Assembly (NCBI RefSeq): GCF_001042675.1
Contig: NZ_AP012333.1
Location: forward strand, 1,674,001-1,738,000
DNA: 64,000 nucleotides
Origin: Parascardovia denticolens DSM 10105 = JCM 12538
GTDB taxonomy: Bacteria; Actinomycetota; Actinomycetes; Actinomycetales; Bifidobacteriaceae
Reading direction: 5' to 3'
Part shown: piece after piece, positions 47,523 to 56,900 of the stretch
How the letters are laid out: each line of letters begins with the position of its first letter
Numbering within the stretch: position 1 is the first letter of the stretch
The notes under the pieces: model-generated
The model's database searches: none
The model's input: the letters and a program-made list of their open reading frames with translations, nothing else
Told to the model about the DNA's origin: nothing
Position numbers and translations under genes: made by a program

Positions 47523-48002
47523 ATGGAACTCACTTATACCACTCCCGGTCTCAGCGAAGAAGCTTCCCAGAAGGCCATTGAGATTCTGCAAGGACGCCTC
47601 AGCCAGGAGCAGGAGGCGGCTTTGATTCTGAAGCACGCCCACTGGAACATGAAAGGGGCCAACTTCATCGCCATCCATGAGATGCTGGACCCGGAGGTCG
47701 ACTCCGTGCTCGAGCAGGCCGATGAGACCGCCGAACGCATCGCCCAGTTGGGTGGATGGTCCGATGGTCGGGCAGACGGGATCATCGCCCACCGCACTTG
47801 GGACCAGTTCTCCTTGACCGGGTCCCGTGACGCTTTGGATTACGTCAAGGCTTTGGCCGACTACTACGCCTCCTTCGTGGAGAACGACCGTCAGGCGATC
47901 AAGCAGTTGGATGACTTGGATGTGGTCAGCTCCAACATCATCCAGGACCACGTGCAGTCCTTGGAGAAGTTCCTCTGGTTCCTGCGCGCTCACCTGAACT
48001 AA
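47523..48002 (+). CDS. dps: Dps/ferritin-like protein
   Basis: ATG 47523 is chosen because AAAGGAGGT ends 4 bp upstream. The 159-residue protein has the Dps ferroxidase signature KHAHWNMKGANFIAIHEMLD and forms a hollow 12-mer in the family, storing iron oxidised with peroxide and protecting DNA. The C-terminus is short, without a Lys-rich tail. Confidence 0.92.
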   Translation: MELTYTTPGLSEEASQKAIEILQGRLSQEQEAALILKHAHWNMKGANFIAIHEMLDPEVDSVLEQADETAERIAQLGGWSDGRADGIIAHRTWDQFSLTGSRDALDYVKALADYYASFVENDRQAIKQLDDLDVVSSNIIQDHVQSLEKFLWFLRAHLN

Positions 48003-48353
48003 AGCGGAAGGGCGGTCTTGCCGGCTTCGGCGCGAGGCTAAGGCTGGGCAGGTCTTCAGCGCAGGCTTTTCGCTTTATGATTTCCCCATTATGATTTATG
48101 CGCATATGCAAGCATAAGGGCACCCTCGTGGACTCATTCGGAATCCACGGGGGTCCTTGTATAAGACCTTGTATTATCATGATGATTACCGCGAAGGCGG
48201 ACTCCGTCCGAGATTTCCGAGAGAGATTTCCAAGGAGGACAATATCAGGCATGCCATCATACGACTGCCGCTGAATACCGGATATCCCTGTCGGTCCTGA
48301 GGACTGACAGGGAACCGGCCCAGCTGCGGATGGCATCACATTAAGGAGCAGAT
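48003..48353. other. Intergenic region with two strong hairpins
   Basis: CCCTCGTGGA (48123-48132) with TCCACGGGGG (48144-48153) is a likely dps terminator. CCCTGTCGGTCC (48286-48297), loop TGA, GGACTGACAGGG (48301-48312) is a near-perfect hairpin 42 bp before the SPFH gene and may act in its mRNA leader. No gene is seen. Confidence 0.65.
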
Positions 48354-49301
48354 ATGGGCGGTCCAATCGCACTTATCATCATTCTGGTCATCATCCTGTG
48401 GATTTTCCTTGCCAGCCTTTATGTGGTCCCTCAACAGCGGGCCTACATCATCGAACGATTCGGGAAATTCCACTCGGTCTCCGGCGCTGGCATCCACATG
48501 AAAATCCCCCTTGTGGACCGCATCGCCACCAAGACCAGCCTGCGGGTCAACCAGCTGATCGTCAAGGTGGAAACCAAGACCCTGGATAACGTCTTCGTCA
48601 ACGTGGTCGTCTCCACCCAGTTCCGGGTCGAAGCCCCCAACGTTGCCAAGGCTTACTACGAGCTGCAGGACCCTGCCGGCCAGCTGCGCTCTTACATGGA
48701 AGACGCACTGCGAAGCGCCATCCCCATGCTGACTTTGGACGACGCCTTCGCCCGCAAGGACGACGTGGCCTCTGACGTCCAGAAGACCGTCGGCCAGGAG
48801 ATGGCCCGTTTCGGCTTCACCGTGGTCCGCACCCTCATCACCTCCATCGACCCGTCCAACCAGGTCAAGGCGGCTATGGACTCCATCAACGCCGCCCAGC
48901 GCGAGAAGGAAGCCACCCGCGAACGCGCAGAGGCCAACCGCATCGCCATCGAGACCCAGGCCGCGGCCGAGGCCGAGCGCACCCGTCTGCAAGGTGAAGG
49001 TCAGGCCAACTACCGTCGCGAAATCGCCAACGGTATCGTCGACCAGATCAAGAGCCTGCAAGGGGTCGGAATGGACATCGACGACGTGAACAACGTGGTC
49101 CTCTTCAACCAGTATCTGGATGTGATGAGGTCCCTGTCCGAGTCCAACAACGCCAAGACCGTGGTCCTGCCCGCCTCCACCCCTGGCGGTTACGGCGACC
49201 TCTTCACCCAGATGACCAACGCCTTGGTCTCCGCCCAGGAAGCCAAGGGGACCGAAACCCTGAGCAACGCCAGCCGCAAGGGCATCCACAACGCCGAGTA
49301 G
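48354..49301 (+). CDS. SPFH/band 7 (stomatin-like) membrane protein
   Basis: The 315-residue protein has one N-terminal helix (IALIIILVIILWIFLASLYV), then the SPFH domain starting VVPQQRAYIIERFGKFHSVS and a long Ala/Glu-rich coiled coil (QREKEATRERAEANRIAIET). Family members form large ring-like assemblies in the membrane and organise proteases or lipid domains. AAGGAG precedes the ATG. No NfeD-type partner is adjacent. Confidence 0.9.
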   Translation: MGGPIALIIILVIILWIFLASLYVVPQQRAYIIERFGKFHSVSGAGIHMKIPLVDRIATKTSLRVNQLIVKVETKTLDNVFVNVVVSTQFRVEAPNVAKAYYELQDPAGQLRSYMEDALRSAIPMLTLDDAFARKDDVASDVQKTVGQEMARFGFTVVRTLITSIDPSNQVKAAMDSINAAQREKEATRERAEANRIAIETQAAAEAERTRLQGEGQANYRREIANGIVDQIKSLQGVGMDIDDVNNVVLFNQYLDVMRSLSESNNAKTVVLPASTPGGYGDLFTQMTNALVSAQEAKGTETLSNASRKGIHNAE

Positions 49302-49456
49302 GCCCCAGCTCTGAGCTGAGCTGAGCCTGCGGACATATTGGCCCTGCGAGTGCATGATCGGCGCACTGCGCGCATGCTGGGCATGCTGAAATGCACGATA
49401 ACCGCACGATAACCGCATCATGGGCCAGGCCGAATTGCAGAGCTGGTACTAAAGTG

Positions 49457-49490
49457 AAAACCGCCGGGAGGATTCCTTCCCGGCGGTTTT
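49457..49490 (+). terminator. Strong terminator after the SPFH gene
   Basis: AAAACCGCCGGGA (49457-49469), 8-nt loop, TCCCGGCGGTTTT (49478-49490) followed by TT. Confidence 0.9.
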
Positions 49491-49536
49491 TTCATGCCTG
49501 GCGATGATTCCCTTACCAGGCGGAACGAGGCGAAAA

Positions 49537-50544
49537 ATGACGGATTCGAATTCCCAGACCATGAACATCACCATCGTCGGAGCTGGCGGGATGGGCAGCC
49601 GCTTCGGACTCATGCTTCATCAAGCAGGCAACAGCGTCAGTCTCGTCGACGGGTGGCAGGCCAACGTCGACGCCATCCGGACCGCAGGCTTGGTCGCCCG
49701 CTACAACGGCCGCGAAGTGGTGGACCGCCTGCCCATCTACAGTCCGCAGGAAGCCGGCCAGCTCAGGCCCCAGGTCATCATCCTCTTCGTCAAATCCCAG
49801 CAGTTGGACGCCATGCTGGAAGCCATCCGTCCCCTCATCGGGCCGGACACCTACCTCCTTTGCCTGCTCAACGGCCTGGGCCACGAAGACATCATCAAAA
49901 AGTACGCCGCCGAAGATCACATCATCCTCGGCGTGACCATGTGGACCGCCGGAATGACCGCCCCCGGCCATGTCACCCTTTTCGGGGACGGCAACGTGGA
50001 GCTGCAGAACCTGCGGCCCGGGGAGGCGGCGGAGACCTTCACCAAACGGCTGGTGACCGTGCTCGACGAGGCCGGGCTCAATGCCGTCTACAGCGAGAAC
50101 GTCAAATATTCCATCTGGCGGAAGGCCTGCGTCAACGGAACCATGAATTGCCTGTGCTCCCTGCTCGAATGCAACATCGGCCAATATGGGCGGACCTCCG
50201 CGGCTGCGGAGGTGATCCGCCGCATCGTCTGCGAATTCGCCGCCGTGGCCGCCTGCGAGCAGGTCCAGCTGGATGTGGACGAAGTGGTCGCGCACATCAC
50301 CGCCACTTTCACCGCCGACATCGCGGATCACTACCCGTCCATGTACCAGGATCTGGTGGTCAACCACAGACCCACCGAAATCGACTTCATCGATGGCGCG
50401 GTCTGGCGCAAAGGCCAGCGTTACGGCGTCCCGACCCCCTACTGCGCCTTGCTCACCCAGCTGATTCACGGGAAAGAGGAGTTGGGCAGGATCCGGCAGG
50501 AGGATTCCGCTATCCCTCTACCTCTCAGCAGGACTGACGACTGA
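49537..50544 (+). CDS. panE: Ketopantoate reductase family protein (PanE/ApbA)
   Basis: The 335-residue protein has the NADP-binding loop ITIVGAGGMGSRFG and VILFVKSQQLDAMLE, then the C-terminal helical domain with the catalytic Lys in YSIWRKACVNGTMNCLCSLL (conserved KxxxNxxxN). ATG 49537 with GAGG upstream is preferred. It would reduce 2-dehydropantoate in pantothenate synthesis, though paralogues with other 2-oxo acid substrates exist. Confidence 0.85.
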   Translation: MTDSNSQTMNITIVGAGGMGSRFGLMLHQAGNSVSLVDGWQANVDAIRTAGLVARYNGREVVDRLPIYSPQEAGQLRPQVIILFVKSQQLDAMLEAIRPLIGPDTYLLCLLNGLGHEDIIKKYAAEDHIILGVTMWTAGMTAPGHVTLFGDGNVELQNLRPGEAAETFTKRLVTVLDEAGLNAVYSENVKYSIWRKACVNGTMNCLCSLLECNIGQYGRTSAAAEVIRRIVCEFAAVAACEQVQLDVDEVVAHITATFTADIADHYPSMYQDLVVNHRPTEIDFIDGAVWRKGQRYGVPTPYCALLTQLIHGKEELGRIRQEDSAIPLPLSRTDD

Positions 50545-50574
50545 CTTGCCCTCGCGCTTCTCCCCTTTTTACCC

Positions 50575-50728
50575 TCAGTAAATCGGATTCCAATTCTTGG
50601 CAAATCGGATTTCCAGCCTCAGTAAATCAGATTCCTCGTCCTGAGTAAATCGGATTCCCCTTCCTTAGCAAATCAAACTTGTATCCTTAATAACTTGGAT
50701 TTTCATCCTTAATAAATCGAATACTGAT
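50575..50728. repeat. Seven degenerate repeats with 22-bp period
   Basis: Repeat starts are at 50575, 50596, 50618, 50641, 50664, 50686 and 50708, spaced 21-23 bp. The shared core is CTyAGTAAATCGGATTCC, decaying toward the right. The last copy overlaps the 3' end of the convergent ygjP-like gene. The period is close to two helical turns, so every copy faces the same side of the DNA. Confidence 0.75.
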
Positions 50729-51440
50729 TCAACTCCCTTCTGCGCGACCGCCAGTCGGGCAGGTAGAGGTCCATGCGATCGCGGAAGTTTTTCCCATGGC
50801 CTCTCTCGTAAAGGTGGGTCAGCTCGTGGACGGCCACGTACTCCACCAGCGGGTCCGGGACGGCGGCCAGGGCCAAGTTGATGCGGATGCGGCCAGTGGC
50901 GGGCGTGCAGGACCCCCAGCGGGACGTCATGGCCCGGAAAGTGATCATCTCGGGCTGACGGCCGATGGTCTGCCGGTAGGTCGCCAGAATCCCCTCAACC
51001 CGAGGACGCAGGTTCGTTTTAGCCTCTTCCCGAGTCCGAGAATCCCAGACGGTCACAGGGATGAGCCGGGGACGGTCCTGGTTGAAAGCGCCTTCCCCTT
51101 GAAGGAGGCTCTCCCCTTGCTGGAAGAGATTCCCCTGTTGATTGATGTCTCCCTGCAAGAGGATCTCCCTTTGGAGGAGGACTCCCTGCGCGAGCAGGAC
51201 TTCCCGCTGATGGTGAATCCACTCCGCACGGGACCGAACAAAATCCGCGATCGACCGCTTCGACGCCCGCATCGGGGCGGAAACCTCGACCCGGCCGCGG
51301 GGAGGCTTGACGCGTAAATACATGTTGCGGTTCCCCCTCCTGCGGGTCACAAAGACCTCGACGGGGCCCACAACTAGCCGTTCTTCAACCACTCCCCCAT
51401 TGTGACACGGGCGCAGGCCAGAGACGCAGATCCGGCCCAA
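50709..51440 (-). CDS. YgjP/M48-type metallopeptidase-like protein
   Basis: The protein of up to 243 residues has the zinc motif HELTHLYERGHGKNF (HExxH plus a third His) and MTSRWGSCTPATGRIRINLALA, both typical of YgjP/SprT-like (DUF45) proteins. The exact start is uncertain; a later GTG/TTG near VEERLVVGP is likely. Between the N-terminal part and the core lies a Gln/Leu/Gly repeat (LLQG, QQG units, about residues 84-120) not seen in the family's normal fold. Confidence 0.8.
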   Translation of the reverse strand: MGRICVSGLRPCHNGGVVEERLVVGPVEVFVTRRRGNRNMYLRVKPPRGRVEVSAPMRASKRSIADFVRSRAEWIHHQREVLLAQGVLLQREILLQGDINQQGNLFQQGESLLQGEGAFNQDRPRLIPVTVWDSRTREEAKTNLRPRVEGILATYRQTIGRQPEMITFRAMTSRWGSCTPATGRIRINLALAAVPDPLVEYVAVHELTHLYERGHGKNFRDRMDLYLPDWRSRRRELNQYSIY

Positions 51441-51699
51441 TCCTGACGAGGCTTAAAGCAAAAGGCTTGAAACAAAGATGCGAGCTCGGCACCAGCCGAC
51501 CCCAGTCCGCCCCGGGTCCAGGCCAAGGCATGACCAAGGCTAGCTTCAGTCATAATGAAGCTCGAGTAAAGACTAAGATCAAGGTCAACAAGCTCGGCCT
51601 CAGCCGACCGACACACCTGACACGAAAAATTTGACGTCTTCCAGACCCCCTTGTAAGATATCCACGTGTGCGGCTTGAGGGAACTTAGGCGGCTCGTGC
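51441..51699. other. Intergenic region before tRNA genes
   Basis: No gene is seen. TTGACG (51632-51637) with TAAGAT (51654-51659) is a plausible promoter for the tRNA pair. Confidence 0.5.
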
Positions 51700-51773
51700 G
51701 GGCCCATAGCTCAGCTGGTTAGAGCGCGTCCCTGATAAGGACGAGGTCGGAGGTTCAAGTCCTCCTGGGCCCA
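51700..51773 (+). tRNA. tRNA-Ile (GAT)
   Basis: Acceptor GGGCCCA/TGGGCCC, D arm GCTCAGCTGGTTAGAGC, anticodon loop CTGATAA (GAT), T loop GTTCAAGTC. CCA is not encoded. Confidence 0.96.
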
Positions 51774-51790
51774 CGGATGACTTCATCCCC

Positions 51791-51863
51791 GGGGGTATGG
51801 CGCAGCTGGTAGCGCATCTGCTTTGCAAGCAGAGGGTCAGGGGTTCGAGTCCCCTTACCTCCA
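51791..51863 (+). tRNA. tRNA-Ala (TGC)
   Basis: Acceptor GGGGGTA/TACCTCC with one G-T pair, anticodon loop TTTGCAA (TGC), T loop GTTCGAGTC. CCA is not encoded. The Ile-Ala pair is the one often found in rRNA operons, but no rRNA gene is adjacent. Confidence 0.95.
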
Positions 51864-52049
51864 CAAGATTTCCCTGCTTTCTACCCCATCAGGACGATTC
51901 GGTCATTTAGTCGCTGACTGCGAAAGCAGACGAGGATAAGCCTTCCCTCCCCTTTTCATCCGTCGTTGGCCATACAAATCCGTATATTCATAGCTGGTCA
52001 CGGCTTCTTTACTCGATCCATCGCTTGACGCGCGGGCGATAATCGACTT

Positions 52050-52337
52050 TTACTCGCTGGGGATGAAAGGCAACAAACCTCCCCAATGGAATCTCGCCGA
52101 TGCGCGAACGATGAAATCTCCGGCGGGCACGCATTGCAAATTGAGATCGGGCTTTTTCTCATGTGACTGCCGATGAGAGTTTTGACTGTGGATGACGACG
52201 GTGAAAACATGCTCTCCGGTCTGATTATGGATGAAAATCGACCACCTTTCTTCAAGGGGAACCGATTGATCCTCCATCTCCAAAAACGATGAATCCCGCA
52301 CAACGGCTACGCTTCTCCTCCTCCATGTCTTTTTCAT
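52050..52337 (-). CDS. Hypothetical protein, uncertain
   Basis: A 95-residue reading frame (SVAVVRDSSFLEMEDQSVPL, then WSIFIHNQTGEHVFTVVIHSQ) with protein-like composition but only a weak ribosome site. An overlapping frame to 52434 could supply an N-terminus if a shift were present. No family is recognised. The surrounding 51864-52456 contains nothing else convincing. Confidence 0.3.
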   Translation of the reverse strand: MKKTWRRRSVAVVRDSSFLEMEDQSVPLEERWSIFIHNQTGEHVFTVVIHSQNSHRQSHEKKPDLNLQCVPAGDFIVRASARFHWGGLLPFIPSE

Positions 52338-52456
52338 CTCGCTTTTGCTTAATTCGATTGAGGCGGCTCCTAAGAATCAGGACAGCAAAGGGCCCAGCGC
52401 GGTCGCAAACCGCCGCTTCTGTCGGAAATTCCATAATCTCCCAATCGCCGGGAAAA

Positions 52457-53389
52457 TCATTCTCCTTTTTCGGAAGGTGCGTCCGTCGATTCCACGAATT
52501 TCATGCAGGTTAAGGAGAAAATCAGGGCGAAAACGACCTTGATCGAATCAGCGGCGAGGAAGGGGAGGGAAACCATGATCAAAGAACTGACCGAGACATG
52601 GGTCAGGAAGGCCTGCATAAGAATCCCCATCGTATACTGGGTCAGCATCAGGCCGACGAAACAGGCGAGGGCGAAGCGGGAGAGCGTAAGAACCCGGCTG
52701 AAAACCTGTCTGGAAATCCGACTACCCCTGCGACCGCTGCCAATGCCCATGACGTCCCTTAATCCCCCATCAAACCGGCGTGCACTCGCGGCTGCGGCCA
52801 CATCCACCGCCGATCGGGATCGGGTCGCGCCAGCGATGACGGCCGTGACCAAGGTTGCCACCAGGAACCCCCAGATGTAGCCCGCCGTCGGCCCGACCAA
52901 AGCCGCGGCCGAAATGAATCCCGAGAAAACGGGGAAACCGGCGAGTCCCAAGGCGATATAGGAAGCCACGGCTGCGGTGATCTGCGGCAAGGACAGGGTG
53001 AGGGCCATGCACATGAGGACCGCGGTTTGGAGGGTGATAGGCACTGGATTGCCCGGAATCTGGATGCGGCCGGCAGCGGTGGCCAGGACCAGGCATAGAA
53101 GGGCGAGAAGGACCTTCACCACCGAGACCACGAAAGACTTCCCCGCATGGGTGAACAGTCTTCCCGGCTCCGCTTCCAGGGCCTTTGCCGGGGTTTTCGC
53201 CTCTTCTCGACTTTCCCATCGAGCGTTCTGCTGATTATTTTGCCGTGCGTCCTGCCGATCGCCTTGGTGGTTTCCTTGCCAAGCTCCCTCTTGCCGCGCT
53301 TCTTCTCGCCTAGCTTCTTGTTGCCGGACTTCTTCTTGCCAGCCTTGTCGGATGTTTTGTCGATCTCCACGATGAGTCGAAGGATTCAT
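52457..53389 (-). CDS. bioY: BioY biotin transporter (ECF S component)
   Basis: ATG 53389 follows GAGGT. A 75-residue N-terminal extension rich in Gln, Arg and Glu precedes the BioY core: GRIQIPGNPVPITLQTAVLM, YIALGLAGFPVFSGFISAAA, LVGPTAGYIWGFLVATL. About six membrane helices bind biotin; with a shared EcfAT module they drive uptake. A second basic insert (ARRFDGGLRDVMGIGSGRRG) lies in a cytosolic loop. No ecfA/ecfT is adjacent. Confidence 0.92.
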   Translation of the reverse strand: MNPSTHRGDRQNIRQGWQEEVRQQEARREEARQEGAWQGNHQGDRQDARQNNQQNARWESREEAKTPAKALEAEPGRLFTHAGKSFVVSVVKVLLALLCLVLATAAGRIQIPGNPVPITLQTAVLMCMALTLSLPQITAAVASYIALGLAGFPVFSGFISAAALVGPTAGYIWGFLVATLVTAVIAGATRSRSAVDVAAAASARRFDGGLRDVMGIGSGRRGSRISRQVFSRVLTLSRFALACFVGLMLTQYTMGILMQAFLTHVSVSSLIMVSLPFLAADSIKVVFALIFSLTCMKFVESTDAPSEKGE

Positions 53390-53446
53390 TTCTACCTCTT
53401 TTCCGCCCTTTTCTTTCCGTGTCCGGAAGGGCGTTTTTAATGGCAA

Positions 53447-53931
53447 GTGTTTTCAACGGCCGGTCATTCGCGAAGACGGACCTTCCCCGTAACGAATGCT
53501 TTTCACTGGCGGGCACTGCTGATGGGCGTTTGCGGGAAAAACACCCTAGCCCACGGCCACCATGACCGATATGTCAATCGTATTCGATCGTAGGTCCGTT
53601 CGCATCGGCCGAATTCATAAAAAATGACGATGAAAATTGTCGAATTCTACAAGAATCGATGAAATCCGACACCTCGTGGAGCCGGTCTGGGCCACCGGCT
53701 GTGGACTAAGTCGAAGTTCAAAAATTCAGGGGCTAAAAATAAGGGGTCTTTTCAGATACTTTGACTTAGTACACGCGCGGAGTGGCATAAGCTGCATAAG
53801 CGGCGAGAATAGCCTTAGTGACGAAAACGCCAAGGCAATAAGGTAGGGGGAAGCCAAGCGCGGGCATGAAAGAGGGCCCCAACCACTTGGTTGGGGCCCT
53901 CTTTCCGTTTAACCGTTTTATGAGGCGGAGG
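53447..53931. other. Intergenic region with bidirectional terminator
   Basis: No gene is seen in this 485-bp stretch. AGAGGGCCCCAA (53871-53882) with TTGGGGCCCTCT (53891-53902) and flanking T/A runs terminates the subtilase gene. A/T-rich motifs around 53610-53650 may belong to a bioY promoter. Confidence 0.6.
53871..53902 (-). terminator. Terminator of the subtilase gene
   Basis: Perfect 12-bp stem (AGAGGGCCCCAA) with an 8-nt loop, followed on the minus strand by TTTC. It lies 30 bp after the subtilase stop. Confidence 0.85.
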
Positions 53932-56900
53932 CTATTTCTGAGCTTGGCGCTTCATCCTCAAAACCACGGACAGGGTCGTCACGGCGGAAACGAAGGCGAC
54001 CGAGACGGAGATGACGACCAGGGCCAGGAGACCTTCCCGGGAGGAAGGATTGGTGGCGGTGGCGGTCGTCGCGGCATCGGCCTTGCGAACGGCGCCAGTG
54101 GCGCCAGAGGCGTTCACGGCTTGAGCCGCGGACTTGTCCTTGACTGTGCGGGCTTCCCGGGAAGCGGCCGCAGATGAATCTTGGCCCGCACGGGCGGACC
54201 CGAGCACCCTGGCATCTTTGGCATCCCCAGCCTTATCTGCGTCGTCGGCGGTCCCTGAGGGGTCAACCGAAGAAGCGGAAGCAGGAACCTTGTCCAGACC
54301 GGCCGCGGACTTCTTGAAAGCGGGCTTCCTGGAGGAAGACGGAGCGCGGTTCGCAGCGGACTCCTTAGCGGAAGAGCGCGCAGCACCCTTATTCTTCTCA
54401 GCCCTCTTCTTCACCTGGGCGTTCCGGGCGTTCCGAGAGGCCTTGCCCGCCTTGAAGATCACCCCGAGGGAGGAAGCGGGAACCCGCTTGCCGGCGTTGG
54501 GGTTGGCCTTGGCTGCGTCAGCGGCGGAAGAGACGATCCACTCGGCCTTCCGCACCTGCTGGAGGGCGGACAGCTTGCCGGCGACATCGACCGCGGCCAG
54601 GCCGGAGTTGCGGGCATCGGTGGCCCGCTTGGCCTGCTGCTGGGCGGTGGCCTTGGCCGAGCCGGAGGCGCCTGCCAGGGCCGAGGCATCCTGTTGTACC
54701 TTCTGCTGGGCCAGGTTCAGCTTGGCGTTGGCCAAGGCCCGCAGCTGAAAGTCCGCTTCCTGGGCGGTGACGGTACCGGCGTTCGCCTGGGCCAGGAGCC
54801 CGGCGCCAGCCTGGGGATCGCCGCTGACGGATCGTAGGGCGGCGATCTCATCCAGGGTGAAACTCCGGTCTTCGTCGTTCAGCTTGATGACGGCGCCATT
54901 GACCGCGGAGTCCAGATTGCGCTGGGCGGCGGCCAGGGCATCGTTGGATGCCTGGGGCGCGGCGGCGGCTGACTGGGCTGCGGCCAAAGCGGCCTGGACC
55001 TTGCTGACGGAGGCGGAGTCATACTTGCCGGTGGCGACCAGTTGACGGGCCCGGACCTCGGAGGCGGAAAGGAGGTCCTTCTGCTCCTGGCTGGCCGCGG
55101 GCGATCCGTCGGCGGTCGGCTTGACGGAGGTCACCTGGTAGGAGACGGCCTCGGACTCGTTGCCCGCGGCGTCCACGGTCTTGAAGAAGTAGGTGCCGTT
55201 AGCGGCCACCTGCACTCCTTCAGCCGGCAGGTCGCGGTAGGTGGCGCCGTCGTCGGAGCTGAAACGCACGGTCTGTGCCGCGGCCCCGGAAGCCCCGGCC
55301 GCCGCGTTCAGTTTCACCACGCGTCCCGAGTTCGCCAAGGAAGCCGTGACGTTCGGCTTATTCAGCGCCTTCTTCGGGGTGTAGTTGACGGTGACGACCT
55401 TGGTGACCTTGTTGCCGCCGAAGTCGGAGACGGTCACGGTAATCACGTTCTTGCCTTGCAACAGGTTGACGGTCTCATCGATGTCCATCTTGCCGGGCTG
55501 ACCGCTGTTCATATCGATGTCGGCGTACTGATTCTTCACGCTGCTGCCGTTGATGAACAGCTGCAGGTAGTTGAGATTGTCGGTAGCGGTGCCACGAATG
55601 CGATACTGCGCCTTGTTGACGTTCACCTCCTTATCGGTGGGGTTCTTCAAGGAGAGGGTGGGAGGAACGGAATCCAGCTCGAAGACCAGGGTGTCCTGGA
55701 CCACCTTCTCCTGGGAGGAATCGCCGTAGATGACGCTGAAAACCTTGCGGCCGGCCTGACCCAGCTTCAGCTGGACGCTGAAGGTGAGGTCGTCGTTGAT
55801 GTCCACATCCTTGCCATCGATCTTGAGGGTCGTGGTGGGGTGCTTGACCTTGCCGGTGATGGTCGCGATGCCGGTCTTGGCGTCGTAGAAGCGGGAGGTG
55901 AGGCCGACCTCGTTCTCGCCGAAGGTGATTCCGTTGTCGAAGGAGACGGCGTTCTTCAGCACATCGGGGTCGTAAGAGGAGGAAACGCTCTTACGGACCG
56001 AGGTCTGATTGCCGTCGGCGTCGGTAGCGGTCACGGTCACCGAGTTGTCGCCGTAGATCACGGGCACCTCGGCGCTGAAGCTGCCATCATCCGCGATCTG
56101 GGCGCGGACGGTGGAGAAGGAGCCGGAGGAGCGCAGGACGACCATGACGGCGTCGGAGCTGACTTTGCCCTTGACCTCGACCTTCTGCTCGGAGGTCTCA
56201 TCCTCGCCGCCGTTCACGGTGAGATCGGAGAAGACCGGGGCCTGCAGACGGACCTTGGCGGTCATCTTCTTGAGGACCTTGGTGCGGGCGGCGTTGGTGT
56301 ACAGGGTCACCGTGGTCTCGTAATCCTTGGCCTCCAGCGGCAGGCTGGCCGCGAACAGGTGGCTTTGGGGATCGTAGGAGACGGTCAGGTTCCGCATCTT
56401 GCCATCGGCGTTGGTATAGGTGCCGTAGACCCGGGCCGGGTAGGTGCCGGTGAAGACGAAGCTACCCCCGCTGACCCCGCCGCGGTAGCCGGACGTCAGC
56501 TGGGTGATGCTACCGGGCAGGCCGCCCTTGCTCAGGACCAGGCTGTAGACGACGGACTCGGGCTTCTGGGCGGTCACCACATCGTCGAAGACGTTGCTGG
56601 CGTTGTCGGTCAGATAGAGTTCCACGATGTTGTCCCCGTCGCCCAGGGTTTTGGCCTGGGCCGGGGTCAGCGGGATCTCGATCTGGGAGTAGCCGTCGGC
56701 GGTGGTGCCGGTGACGGTGTAGCTGGCGTCGTTGTTGACCACCTGGTTGATCGCCGTTCCCGCGTTCCTCTTGGCGTCGAGGCCGGACAGGTCGTCCTTG
56801 GTCTCGGCGGTCAGGTAGTAAGAAGTGGCGCCGTTTTCCGTCTTGGCCGCCAGATCGATGTTGCGGACCTGGGGGGCCTGGGAATCCAGGGTGAAGGACA

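Noticed and set aside
49494-50537. 347-codon Arg-rich plus-strand frame over panE
   Set aside because: Arg/Pro/His-rich product typical of a shifted frame; the panE frame has the NADP loop and catalytic Lys.
50575-50728. CRISPR array
   Set aside because: Period of 22 bp leaves no room for spacers, repeats are degenerate, and no cas gene is near.
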